DNA of 45,145 nt, taken from assembly GCA_003564915.1 (NCBI GenBank), contig PXDX01000075.1:1-45145 (forward strand), written 5' to 3'. Under the pieces are notes generated by a model that worked only from the letters and a program-made list of their open reading frames with translations, ran no database searches and was not told the DNA's origin. The position numbers were made by a program, and so were the translations under genes. The DNA is from a candidate division WWE3 bacterium (lineage in GTDB: Bacteria; Patescibacteriota; WWE3; UBA101185; UBA10185). Below, piece after piece: positions 33,019 through 40,894 of this stretch. Within the stretch, counting starts at the first letter, position 1. Each line of letters begins with the position of its first letter.

Positions 33019-34730
33019 GCCCTCTCCAGCATTTTCTCTTGTTCATTCAACCCTTCCTCCCAGAACCCTCTATTTCTAATATCTATTCCAATATCATTGA
33101 AAGCTTCCATCGGCGCTTTAGAATTCCCTATGGAAAGCAGGTGCTTAATGTTATTCATAAAGCTGTGGTCTTGCTCATATTTCTTCTTCAGCGCTGCTGC
33201 AATAAGATTTCCGCTGACATAAGAATATACGTAAAAAAAGTTTCTTATATGTGACCAGTAGACCCACCAGTTTTGGGAACCTTCGGATCGTTCAACAAAT
33301 TCCCCCATATACTGATTCATGTGCTTTCCGAAGATTTTACCTATTTCCTTGTTTGAAAGATATCCTTTATTTTCAAATGATCTATGGAGTTCCTGTTCGA
33401 ACTTGTAGCACGCTGCCTGTCTTTGAATGGAGGAGACGCTGTCGTTAAGCCTTCTCATTAAAATTTCCAGTTCAATCTCTTGAGGATTCTGCTCCACAAG
33501 CTCATCTATTACAAAACTCTCCATAAGTGTGCTGGCTACTTCGGACACTGCAAGAGAGGAGCCGTCGTTCAAACCGCTTTGATTCTCCCTGATAAGTTCA
33601 GCATGTATCATATGGCCCATCTCGTGGGCAAGGGTAGTAAGATCTCCCACTTTATCGGTGTGGTTTAGGAGTATGAAGATCGGTTGAGTTTTTAGATTGG
33701 ATATACAAGCCGCCCCGGATATTTTGCCTTTCTTGGGGAATGCGTCCACCCTACCTTCTCTCAAGCACCTTTTCGCCAACTCCCCAAAATAGGGATCCTT
33801 TTTATTAAAAGCTTTTACAATAGTTCTCGCGCTATTTTCAAAATCGAATCCTTTCAATCCCTCTCCGTAAGGAACATTTCTTTCATGGTATTGCAGTTTC
33901 TTTAATTCCATCAAGAGAGATTTGAGTTCATAATATTTAATTGAGATGTCATATCTTTCACTGACCGTTTCTAGCAGAGTATCAACTACCTCAGGCTCCA
34001 TGCCGTCGCTGATGAGCCGGGGATGATCCGGCCTCCCATATCCTCTCAGGCCTCGATCAATTCTTTCATTTTCAAGTATGGAATTTATCTCATGCTCTGC
34101 AGTATCGACATGGTTTTCCATTATCTCGTTAAACCATTTTGCCGCCAGATCCCTTGTCTTTTTGTCCCGGTCATTTAAGAGATTCATTATTTCCGGGAAG
34201 CTTTTTCCGTTGCGTTCTTCCTTTGAGAGTTTTGTCTGCGTCATTTCAACCCAATTCGAATGAGAAGTTTTGCTTTTTAAATTCATTATTTTTTCTTCGG
34301 GCTCGGATAGAAGATACTTTGCGAGTGCAAAAAGTCTGCTTAAAAAGTATCTGTATTGCTGAAGTTGACTTGCCTTCAAAAATTTTTCTTGCGTGTTTGA
34401 AGAAATTTTTGATATTTTGAGTGTGAAAAATTCCAGATCATTGCTTATTCTTATAGCCCTCTCATGAAGTTGGCTGTATCTGGCTTTGATTTTGGTATCC
34501 GTCTGATCCAGTGAACTTTCAAGTCCTAGTTTGTACATCTCATTCCCACCCACTCCATACATTTCCGTTAACTTCTCATACTCTCTCAAAGCCCGCAATA
34601 AAATCTCAGGGTCTTTTAAATAATCATCTCTGGACTTCCACTTCTCAATGAATTTATAGTTTTCCTTCTCAACCTTATCCATATCGGATATCTCTAGACC
34701 CTCTAGAGCCCATTTGGCTTTATAGCTCAT
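32985..34730 (-). CDS. M3 family oligoendopeptidase (PepF-like)
   Basis: The 581-residue enzyme has the HExGH zinc motif in TLAHEMGHMIHAELIRE (about 365-380), with the further zinc-ligand Glu expected in SEVASTLMESFVIDELVEQN. The long helical N-terminal half (MYKLGLESSLDQTDTKIKAR, then KLSKEERNGKSFPEIMNLLN) closes over the active site in this family. It would cut short peptides in the cytoplasm. It has no signal peptide, and its length is normal for oligoendopeptidase F. TAACAT lies 6 nt before the ATG. Confidence 0.93.
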   Translation of the reverse strand: MSYKAKWALEGLEISDMDKVEKENYKFIEKWKSRDDYLKDPEILLRALREYEKLTEMYGVGGNEMYKLGLESSLDQTDTKIKARYSQLHERAIRISNDLEFFTLKISKISSNTQEKFLKASQLQQYRYFLSRLFALAKYLLSEPEEKIMNLKSKTSHSNWVEMTQTKLSKEERNGKSFPEIMNLLNDRDKKTRDLAAKWFNEIMENHVDTAEHEINSILENERIDRGLRGYGRPDHPRLISDGMEPEVVDTLLETVSERYDISIKYYELKSLLMELKKLQYHERNVPYGEGLKGFDFENSARTIVKAFNKKDPYFGELAKRCLREGRVDAFPKKGKISGAACISNLKTQPIFILLNHTDKVGDLTTLAHEMGHMIHAELIRENQSGLNDGSSLAVSEVASTLMESFVIDELVEQNPQEIELEILMRRLNDSVSSIQRQAACYKFEQELHRSFENKGYLSNKEIGKIFGKHMNQYMGEFVERSEGSQNWWVYWSHIRNFFYVYSYVSGNLIAAALKKKYEQDHSFMNNIKHLLSIGNSKAPMEAFNDIGIDIRNRGFWEEGLNEQEKMLERAWTLSKNLGKI

Positions 34731-34768
34731 GCAGCAATGTTAACACGTATTGCTTCAATGAGCGTAAA

Positions 34769-34797
34769 TTGACAACTCCTTACCCCTTTGATAAACT
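34769..34797 (+). promoter_or_regulatory. Promoter-like site upstream of greA
   Basis: TTGACA (34769-34774) and TAAACT (34792-34797) are 17 nt apart. The start would be about 100 nt before greA. A second candidate -10 box, TATAAT, lies nearer (about 34877-34882). The 174-nt gap holds no gene. Confidence 0.45.
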
Positions 34798-34904
34798 TCT
34801 TTTGCTTATAGTTACCCTATGGGCATGTGAAAGGCAATTTTCTCATATGATACCCAGCTAGGACGATGTTTCTAACTATAATTTAATAAGTTAAACAAAA
34901 TAAT

Positions 34905-35366
34905 ATGTCAAAAACGGTTTATATAACAAAAAAAGGACTAGAGAAGCTCAGAGAAGAGCTCAAAGAATTAACTGAAGAAAAAAGACCCGCGGTAGCAAGA
35001 AGAATTAAAGAAGCGAGGGAGATGGGTGATATTTCGGAAAATGCTGAGTATGATGCCGCCCGTCAAGAGCAAGCCTTTGTCGAAGGGCGCATCTCCGAAC
35101 TGGAGGAAGTAATAAAGAACGCAAAAGTTGTAGAGGAGAATAAAGAGAAAAACATCGTTCATGTAGGGGCTAAAGTTACCGTTCACATTGAAGGAGATGA
35201 AGAGACTTTTGAGATAGTTGGTGCACAGGAAGCAGATCCGACGGAGAACAGAATTTCCCATGAGTCGCCGTTAGGCTCGTCTATGGTAGGAAAGAAAGTA
35301 GGAGAAACTTTTGAAGTAGAGGCTCCTATAGGTAAATTGACCTACAAAATTTTAAAGATCCATTAA
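34905..35366 (+). CDS. greA: Transcription elongation factor GreA
   Basis: The 153 residues match the usual length. The N-terminal coiled coil carries the expected sequence (LTEEKRPAVARRIKEAREMG, then DISENAEYDAARQEQAFVEG), with acidic tip residues, and the C-terminal domain has ISHESPLGSSMVGKKVGETF and EAPIGKLTYKILKI. GreA binds the secondary channel of RNA polymerase and stimulates cleavage of backtracked RNA. lysS follows 47 nt after its stop. Confidence 0.96.
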   Translation: MSKTVYITKKGLEKLREELKELTEEKRPAVARRIKEAREMGDISENAEYDAARQEQAFVEGRISELEEVIKNAKVVEENKEKNIVHVGAKVTVHIEGDEETFEIVGAQEADPTENRISHESPLGSSMVGKKVGETFEVEAPIGKLTYKILKIH

Positions 35367-35413
35367 TTTTAATTTCCCTTGAATAGAGCAGGAATTTGTG
35401 GTTTTATATCCTC

Positions 35414-36931
35414 ATGTCTACGCTTGAGGATCTTAGAAACATTCGCCTGGAAAAACTCGATAAATTGATCTCTCTGGGTATAAATCCCTATCCCGCAACA
35501 TCCTATAAGGATATATCAAATTTTAGGATCACTTCCAATTTCGATTCTTTAGAGGGAAAGTCGGTTATAGTTGCTGGGCGTATCATATCGATCCGTAAGC
35601 ATGGCAAACTGATCTTTATAGATATTCGTGATGTGTCCGGAACCATACAGCTTTACATAAGAGAAGAAGATTACTCAGGCGCTGATTATTCCGAAAACGA
35701 ACTTAAGTTTGCGGATCTGGATCTGCTTGACGTTGGGGATTTTGTGGAGGCATCGGGCGTTGTCTCCAAGACCAGAAGAGGTGAAATTTCCGTTTTTACC
35801 CATAAAATAAGACTGCTTACAAAAGCTTTACGTCCCATTCCAATAACCTGGGATGGACTTCAGGATAAAGAAACAAGACTTAGGCGTCGCTATTTGGATA
35901 CAAATGTAAACAGAGAGGTATTTGAAAGATTTATTAGAAGGTCAAAATTTTGGCAGGCGCATAGGGATTTCTTAAATAAGAACGGTTTCATAGAGATGGA
36001 CATTCCTGTATTGGAAAATATTCCGGGAGGTGCTGACGCAAAACCTTTTGTTACTCACATGGAGGCTTTGGATCAGGATTTCTATCTTAGAATTTCCCAT
36101 GAACTGTATCTAAAGCGTTTGATCGGAGGAGGTTATGAGAAGGTTTATTCCATTGGAGAGCGTTTTAGAAATGAAGGTCTTTCCGAAGAGCATCTACCGG
36201 AACATGTTGCCATGGAATTTTATTGGGCTTACGCTGATTGGGAGAGAGGGATGGCGTTTGTCCAAGAGCTGTTTTCTTATATTTTGGATATGGTATACGA
36301 CGGAAAGACCGTGTTCAATATTCGCGGGTTTGAAGTTGACTTTTCCAAGGGATGGGATCGGGTTGATTTCACCGATCTAATGAAGGAGAGGTACGGCATA
36401 GATGTCAAAAAAGTATCGCTCAAGAAAATAAGGGATCTTCTGACGGAAGAAGGTATTACATTTGAAGATGATGTGAATTTGGCTCGGGGATTGGATATGC
36501 TCTGGAAAGAGGTAAGAAAGACTTTATCCGGACCTATATTTTTAATCAATCACCCTAAATATATATCTCCTTTGGCTAAAGCACATCCCAATGACCCGTC
36601 CATTACCCAGAGATTTCAGCCGATAATAGCGGGATCGGAATTAGGCAATGGTTGGTCGGAGTTGAACGATCCCTTGGATCAATTTGAAAGATTCAAGAAG
36701 CAGCAAGCTTTAAGAGATGCCGGCGATGAGGAAGCTCAGTTTATGGATATAGATTTTGTTGAAATGTTGGAATATGGAATGCCTCCTACTTTTGGTTATG
36801 GTCATTCGGAAAGGGTCTTCTGGTTTTTGGAAGATGTAACGGCAAGAGAAGGAGTGCCTTTTCCTCAAATGAAATATGAAATAGATAGGACAACCAAAAA
36901 TATATATGATTTGGATAACGGCAAGGAATAA
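35414..36931 (+). CDS. lysS: Lysyl-tRNA synthetase, class II, with variant motif 3
   Basis: The protein is 505 residues from the ATG at 35414. A TTG 18 nt upstream would only add MWFYIL. An N-terminal OB-fold (GRIISIRKHGKLIFIDIRDV) precedes the class II core: GGADAKPFVTHMEALDQDFYLRISHELY region and motif 2 (YSIGERFRNEGLSEEHLPEH). Motif 3 is unusual: PPTFGYGHSERVFWFLEDVT, where the common form is G-x-G-x-G-x-D-R; it is one residue shorter and keeps the Arg. The chain ends with GVPFPQMK, where most have a LFP-Met form. The tRNA charged could only be confirmed by experiment, but lysine is by far the most likely. Confidence 0.92.
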   Translation: MSTLEDLRNIRLEKLDKLISLGINPYPATSYKDISNFRITSNFDSLEGKSVIVAGRIISIRKHGKLIFIDIRDVSGTIQLYIREEDYSGADYSENELKFADLDLLDVGDFVEASGVVSKTRRGEISVFTHKIRLLTKALRPIPITWDGLQDKETRLRRRYLDTNVNREVFERFIRRSKFWQAHRDFLNKNGFIEMDIPVLENIPGGADAKPFVTHMEALDQDFYLRISHELYLKRLIGGGYEKVYSIGERFRNEGLSEEHLPEHVAMEFYWAYADWERGMAFVQELFSYILDMVYDGKTVFNIRGFEVDFSKGWDRVDFTDLMKERYGIDVKKVSLKKIRDLLTEEGITFEDDVNLARGLDMLWKEVRKTLSGPIFLINHPKYISPLAKAHPNDPSITQRFQPIIAGSELGNGWSELNDPLDQFERFKKQQALRDAGDEEAQFMDIDFVEMLEYGMPPTFGYGHSERVFWFLEDVTAREGVPFPQMKYEIDRTTKNIYDLDNGKE

Positions 36932-36943
36932 AATTGGATTTTT

Positions 36944-37129
36944 ATGGTGAGGATAGGAAATAGAAAGATCTTTAGGATCTCTCAAAATCTGCGCGGCGTC
37001 GTTTTTTCCGGAGGCAGGGAATTGGGTCGAGCAGTAGATGATGTCTCGGAGGAAAACGGACCTTTACTTTGTATACGCAACAAAATTAAAAAACTATTGA
37101 TTTTCTCTAACGGAGACAATGATCGATAG
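36944..37129 (+). CDS. Possible small protein between lysS and the HD gene
   Basis: A 61-codon frame (MVRIGNRKIFRISQNLRGVV start) fills the gap of 187 nt. The ATG has TAAAAT 9 nt upstream and no ribosome site; the end overlaps the HD gene start by 11 nt, as other pairs here do. It has no recognisable motif and no membrane segment, so it may be a chance frame. Confidence 0.3.
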   Translation: MVRIGNRKIFRISQNLRGVVFSGGRELGRAVDDVSEENGPLLCIRNKIKKLLIFSNGDNDR

Positions 37130-37673
37130 AGAAACCGCATCCTTATTACTAGATCAACATGTTAGGAATGAGTATCAAAAATTACATGCACTGATGGTAG
37201 CAGAGGCGTTGGAATCCTACGCCCGCAATTTAGGGGAGGATGTTGAATTGTGGTACGTAACAGGACTTTTACATGATTTGGATTTTGAGGAATTTCCTGA
37301 ACAGCACCCTGCAATGTCCATAGAATGGCTTACCGCAGAGGACGTCCCAGATGAAATGATCCATGCAATTGCGGCACACGCTTATTCCTTAACAGGAGAA
37401 GAACCGGAAACCAAGCTCGCATCATACTTATTGGCTGTAGATGAACTTTCGGGATTCATGTACGCATATTCCTTAATGAGACCGAAAGGTTTTTCGGGCA
37501 TGAGATCCTCCAAAGTGGTCAAAAAACTTAAGGACAAAACCTTTGCATCCAAGATCTCCCGTGAAGATATTTTTTATGGCATTGAGAGGGCGGAATTGGA
37601 TTTGCACGAACATATCCAATTTTTAATAGGTGTATTTGATTCCGAAACAAAAATAGGTTTAGATTGTAGTTAG
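37119..37673 (+). CDS. HD-domain hydrolase-like protein
   Basis: The protein has 184 residues with the metal-binding HD pattern: His in QKLHALMVAEAL, His-Asp in GLLHDLDFEEF, a further His pair around HPAMSIEWL and IAAHAYSL, and Asp in LLAVDELSGFM. HD domains are usually metal-dependent phosphohydrolases acting on nucleotides or second messengers; the substrate here is unknown. GGAG lies upstream of the ATG. serS starts 2 nt after the stop, so the two are cotranscribed. Confidence 0.85.
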   Translation: MIDRETASLLLDQHVRNEYQKLHALMVAEALESYARNLGEDVELWYVTGLLHDLDFEEFPEQHPAMSIEWLTAEDVPDEMIHAIAAHAYSLTGEEPETKLASYLLAVDELSGFMYAYSLMRPKGFSGMRSSKVVKKLKDKTFASKISREDIFYGIERAELDLHEHIQFLIGVFDSETKIGLDCS

Positions 37674-37675
37674 GT

Positions 37676-39016
37676 ATGTTGGATTTGGATTTCATTAGAA
37701 AAAACCCCGATGAGGTACAAAAAGCTTTGGATAATAGGGGCGTCGAAGGGGTGGATCTTAAGAGGTTCCTGAACCTGGATAGTCGGAGAAGAGATGTTTT
37801 GCGGCTTTTGGAAACTAAAAGAGCGTTAAGGAATTCTCTTTCAAAGGCCGTAGCCGAAACTTCCGGGAGTGATCGGGAAAGGATTATAGAAGAAGCCACG
37901 GAGGTAAAAAAAGACGTTCAGGATCTGGAGACAAAGTTCAGAAAGTTGGACGAAGAAGTAATGCAGCTTTGGGTACTGATACCAAACATTCCGTCAGATG
38001 ACATGCCTTTAGGAGAGGAGGAAAAAGATAATGTTGTGATAAAGGTTTGGACTCCTGAAAAAGGATTTTTGGAAGGTCCTTTTCCTTATTCCCAACATAA
38101 TTATATGCCGAAAACAGAATTTCCCTTTAAGGATCACGTGGATCTAGGAGAAGAACTTGATTTAATAGATGTCAGGCAGAGTGCTTTGGTTTCCGGGAGC
38201 CGCTTTTATTATCTAAAGAATGAGGCAGTTTTACTACAGGAGGCAGTCTTTTCCTTATTGAAAGATCGTTTGCTAAAAAAGGGATATATGCCCATGATTC
38301 CGCCCCTTCTAGTTAAAGAAAAAGCTCTTTTTGGGACCAGTCATTTCCCCGAGGGTAGAGATGATATCTATAAGATCGAAAGCCATAATGTGGAGGAGCA
38401 GAACGAGCTTTATCTTGTAGGATCCTCAGAGTCATCTAATTTTTCCTATTACATGGATAAAACCATAGATGTTAATGATCTCCCCATAAAAATATATGCC
38501 GAGACTACTTGTTTCCGAAGTGAGGTCGGATCTTGGGGGAAGGACGTCAGAGGAATAAAAAGGGTCCATCAGTTCGATAAGGTTGAGATGAACGCTATTT
38601 GTAATCCCGATGAATCCAGGCAGATCTTCGATGAATTCATGGAGAACAACGAATGGATGCTCCAACAGCTCCGTCTCCCGTATCGGATAGTGAATAAATG
38701 TACCGGAGATGCGGGGTACAATGCCTCACATCTGCAATATGATTTCGACTTTTGGAGACCGGGAGAAAGAGAATTCATGGAAGGAGGTACAAACACTCTA
38801 ACCACGGATTATCAAGCTCGTAGATTAAACATCAAGTATAGAAAAGATAGAGAAACAGGTTATGTACATACGGTAAATGATACCGGAGCCACAACTCGCA
38901 TTATTATTGCAATCCTTGAGAACTATCAGCAGGAGGACGGTTCGGTTATTGTGCCCGACATTCTCCGTCCTTATATGCATGGACGTGATAAGATTGAGAG
39001 AAAGGAAACGTTCTAA
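37676..39016 (+). CDS. serS: Seryl-tRNA synthetase
   Basis: The protein has 446 residues. The N-terminal part (1-110) is the tRNA-binding helical hairpin (MLDLDFIRKNPDEVQKALDN start). The class II core follows, with the FPFKDHVDLGEELDLIDVR region, motif 2 (TCFRSEVGSWGKDVRGIKRV, HQFDKVEM) and motif 3 (NDTGATTRIIIAILENYQQE). Length and motif order are normal for bacterial SerRS. It lies between an HD-domain gene and a methyltransferase-fold gene, with 2-nt gaps, apparently in one operon. Confidence 0.97.
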   Translation: MLDLDFIRKNPDEVQKALDNRGVEGVDLKRFLNLDSRRRDVLRLLETKRALRNSLSKAVAETSGSDRERIIEEATEVKKDVQDLETKFRKLDEEVMQLWVLIPNIPSDDMPLGEEEKDNVVIKVWTPEKGFLEGPFPYSQHNYMPKTEFPFKDHVDLGEELDLIDVRQSALVSGSRFYYLKNEAVLLQEAVFSLLKDRLLKKGYMPMIPPLLVKEKALFGTSHFPEGRDDIYKIESHNVEEQNELYLVGSSESSNFSYYMDKTIDVNDLPIKIYAETTCFRSEVGSWGKDVRGIKRVHQFDKVEMNAICNPDESRQIFDEFMENNEWMLQQLRLPYRIVNKCTGDAGYNASHLQYDFDFWRPGEREFMEGGTNTLTTDYQARRLNIKYRKDRETGYVHTVNDTGATTRIIIAILENYQQEDGSVIVPDILRPYMHGRDKIERKETF

Positions 39017-39018
39017 TC

Positions 39019-39708
39019 ATGTCGGTATTTGCTGGTATAAGTTTACCCGAAGTTATATACGAGACTTCTTCTAAATATAATGAGAATATAAAGGTTTTAC
39101 AGGTTGGGGATGTTTTTAAGTTAAGCGTTAATAATTTTGTACAATCCTTGAGTAAAAATTCTAAATCCGCTTCTCGGCTTTGCTGGGGTGCTATGGCAGA
39201 AGTATTGAAAGAAGAGCTTGAAGATCCCCAGAGTATATTAATCCTTGGTCTTGGAGGAGGAACCACGCAACATCTTATTAGGAACTATTTTCCGGAAGTG
39301 GGTTTGGTTAGTGTAGAAATAGATCCGGAGATAGTTGATATTGCCAAGAAATATTTCGATATTGAGTCGTTGGAGGATCACAAGATCTTGTTGGACGATG
39401 CCTTTCGTGTTGTAGTGGAACCTGAAAAGCACGGATTAGAAAAGAACAGTTTTGATGCCGTTGTAGTGGATCTGGTATTGGGAGATACATTTTCAAATTT
39501 AGGTACATCAGGTAACTTTTTAAGTGCGGTCAAGAAGCTTATGGCTCCGGGCGGATTGGTGCTTTTCAACAGAATATATTTAGATGATTATCAGGAAGAT
39601 GCCAATAATTTCAAAGTACTCTTAGAAGATTTTTTCTCTGACTTGAGTACTCGTGTAGTTGCAGGCTATACCAACTCCGATAATCTTTTGATTTACGGAA
39701 GATCCTAA
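39019..39708 (+). CDS. Class I SAM-dependent methyltransferase / spermidine-synthase-like fold
   Basis: The protein has 229 residues. The Rossmann-like motif I is ILILGLGGGTTQHLIRNYFP, followed by VSVEIDPEIVDIAKKYFDI (acidic end of strand 2) and FDAVVVDLVLGD (strand 4). This order is shared by spermidine synthases and their methyltransferase relatives. The polyamine-site residues are not obvious, so the substrate is open. The stop overlaps the uppP start codon by one base (TAATG). Confidence 0.8.
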   Translation: MSVFAGISLPEVIYETSSKYNENIKVLQVGDVFKLSVNNFVQSLSKNSKSASRLCWGAMAEVLKEELEDPQSILILGLGGGTTQHLIRNYFPEVGLVSVEIDPEIVDIAKKYFDIESLEDHKILLDDAFRVVVEPEKHGLEKNSFDAVVVDLVLGDTFSNLGTSGNFLSAVKKLMAPGGLVLFNRIYLDDYQEDANNFKVLLEDFFSDLSTRVVAGYTNSDNLLIYGRS

Positions 39709-40514
39709 TGTTCATTTATAGAGCTCTGATTTTAGGTTTGATCCAAGGGGCCACCGAGTTCTTACCAATTTCTTCATCGGCTCATCTGATAATTTTACCT
39801 GAGACGGTTGGATGGGCAGTTCAACCTTTATTTTTTGATGTGATGATCCATTTTGGATCCGCGTTGGCAATATTAGCTTACTTTCATAAAGAGCTGATAA
39901 TTATAATAAAAGAGTGGAGAGATTGGTGGCTCAAGATCCTCGTGGGAATAGCACCGGCAGGGGTAGTAGGTTTTTTGCTTAGGCAATGGATTGAATCTAC
40001 ATTACGCACTTCCTCCCTTATTATCATATTTCTTTTCCTAGGAAGTTTATTAATGCTTTTTGCGGAGCTATATTCATCCCGTAAGTTTTTTGACTCCTCA
40101 AGACCCGCATCTAAAAAAGACTCTGACTCTGAAAGTATTTCCGTTTCACTAAAACAGGCTCTTGCAGTAGGTATATTTCAGATCTTGGCTTTATTTTCCG
40201 GTTTCTCCCGTTCCGGTACCACAATTTCCGGGGGACTGATTTTTGGCCTAAGTAGAGAAAAAGCCGCTAAGTTCTCATTTTTACTTTCCATTCCTTTGCT
40301 TTTAGGCGCAAGTTTCTATGAACTGTCCACGGTCTTTAAAAGCGATCTATCGTTTCCTCCCTTTTCTTTTGTTTTTGCCGGCTCTATTTCAAGCTTTTTC
40401 TTTAGTTTGATTTCTATAAGTTTTTTAATTAGATTTTTAAAAAGAAACTCCCTTATACCGTTTGTTTTGTATAGGATCGTTTTAGTGCTTTTCTTGTTGT
40501 TTTATATTGTTTAA
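39708..40514 (+). CDS. uppP: Undecaprenyl-diphosphatase UppP (BacA family)
   Basis: The 268-residue integral membrane protein has about eight segments. Family motifs: LIQGATEFLPISSSAHLIIL, which includes the (E/Q)E-like Glu and PISSSAH, then the second, LFSGFSRSGTTISGG. It removes a phosphate from undecaprenyl diphosphate, so the lipid carrier can be used again for peptidoglycan and other envelope glycans. This fits the several lipid-carrier-linked steps suggested elsewhere in the window. Confidence 0.96.
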   Translation: MFIYRALILGLIQGATEFLPISSSAHLIILPETVGWAVQPLFFDVMIHFGSALAILAYFHKELIIIIKEWRDWWLKILVGIAPAGVVGFLLRQWIESTLRTSSLIIIFLFLGSLLMLFAELYSSRKFFDSSRPASKKDSDSESISVSLKQALAVGIFQILALFSGFSRSGTTISGGLIFGLSREKAAKFSFLLSIPLLLGASFYELSTVFKSDLSFPPFSFVFAGSISSFFFSLISISFLIRFLKRNSLIPFVLYRIVLVLFLLFYIV

Positions 40515-40528
40515 GTTATAAATATATT

Positions 40529-40861
40529 ATGGAAAGAATGGAAGGAAGGTCACACGAGATCATTCTGGAAGAGATAGATAGAATCGCCCCTTTTATAGAG
40601 GACAATACTAATTCCGAACTGCAAGAGGAGGGATGGGTTGAGATCTTCTCCTATAGGAAAGGAGATGTTGCACATTTTTCTCCGGTCTTGGATTGTCTTA
40701 GAGATCATGAATTTATGGATGAAAGCGAGGAAAGTACAATCGAGTTCTGTCGGGTCAGATGTGATGATATGCCGGATATTCCTGACAGGGAAAAAATAAT
40801 CATTGTGATGAAAAGGACCGGCGAGAATCCTGATCAGGAAAATTCCAATCTCTCCCTCTAA
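40529..40861 (+). CDS. Small acidic protein of unknown function
   Basis: The 110-residue protein, rich in Glu and Asp, has no membrane segment (MERMEGRSHEIILEEIDRIA start; core GWVEIFSYRKGDVAHFSPVL). No family is recognised. It fits neatly between uppP and secA, with TATAAA 6 nt before the ATG. A long frame on the opposite strand (40550-41158) competes but runs into secA. Confidence 0.5.
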   Translation: MERMEGRSHEIILEEIDRIAPFIEDNTNSELQEEGWVEIFSYRKGDVAHFSPVLDCLRDHEFMDESEESTIEFCRVRCDDMPDIPDREKIIIVMKRTGENPDQENSNLSL

Positions 40862-40879
40862 TACCCTTTCCGCGGATGA

Positions 40880-40885
40880 TATAAT
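40880..40885 (+). promoter_or_regulatory. -10 box upstream of secA
   Basis: TATAAT is followed by 9 nt and the secA ATG at 40895, so the leader would be 2-3 nt at most. No ribosome site is seen. Confidence 0.5.
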
Positions 40886-40894
40886 CTCTTTGCT

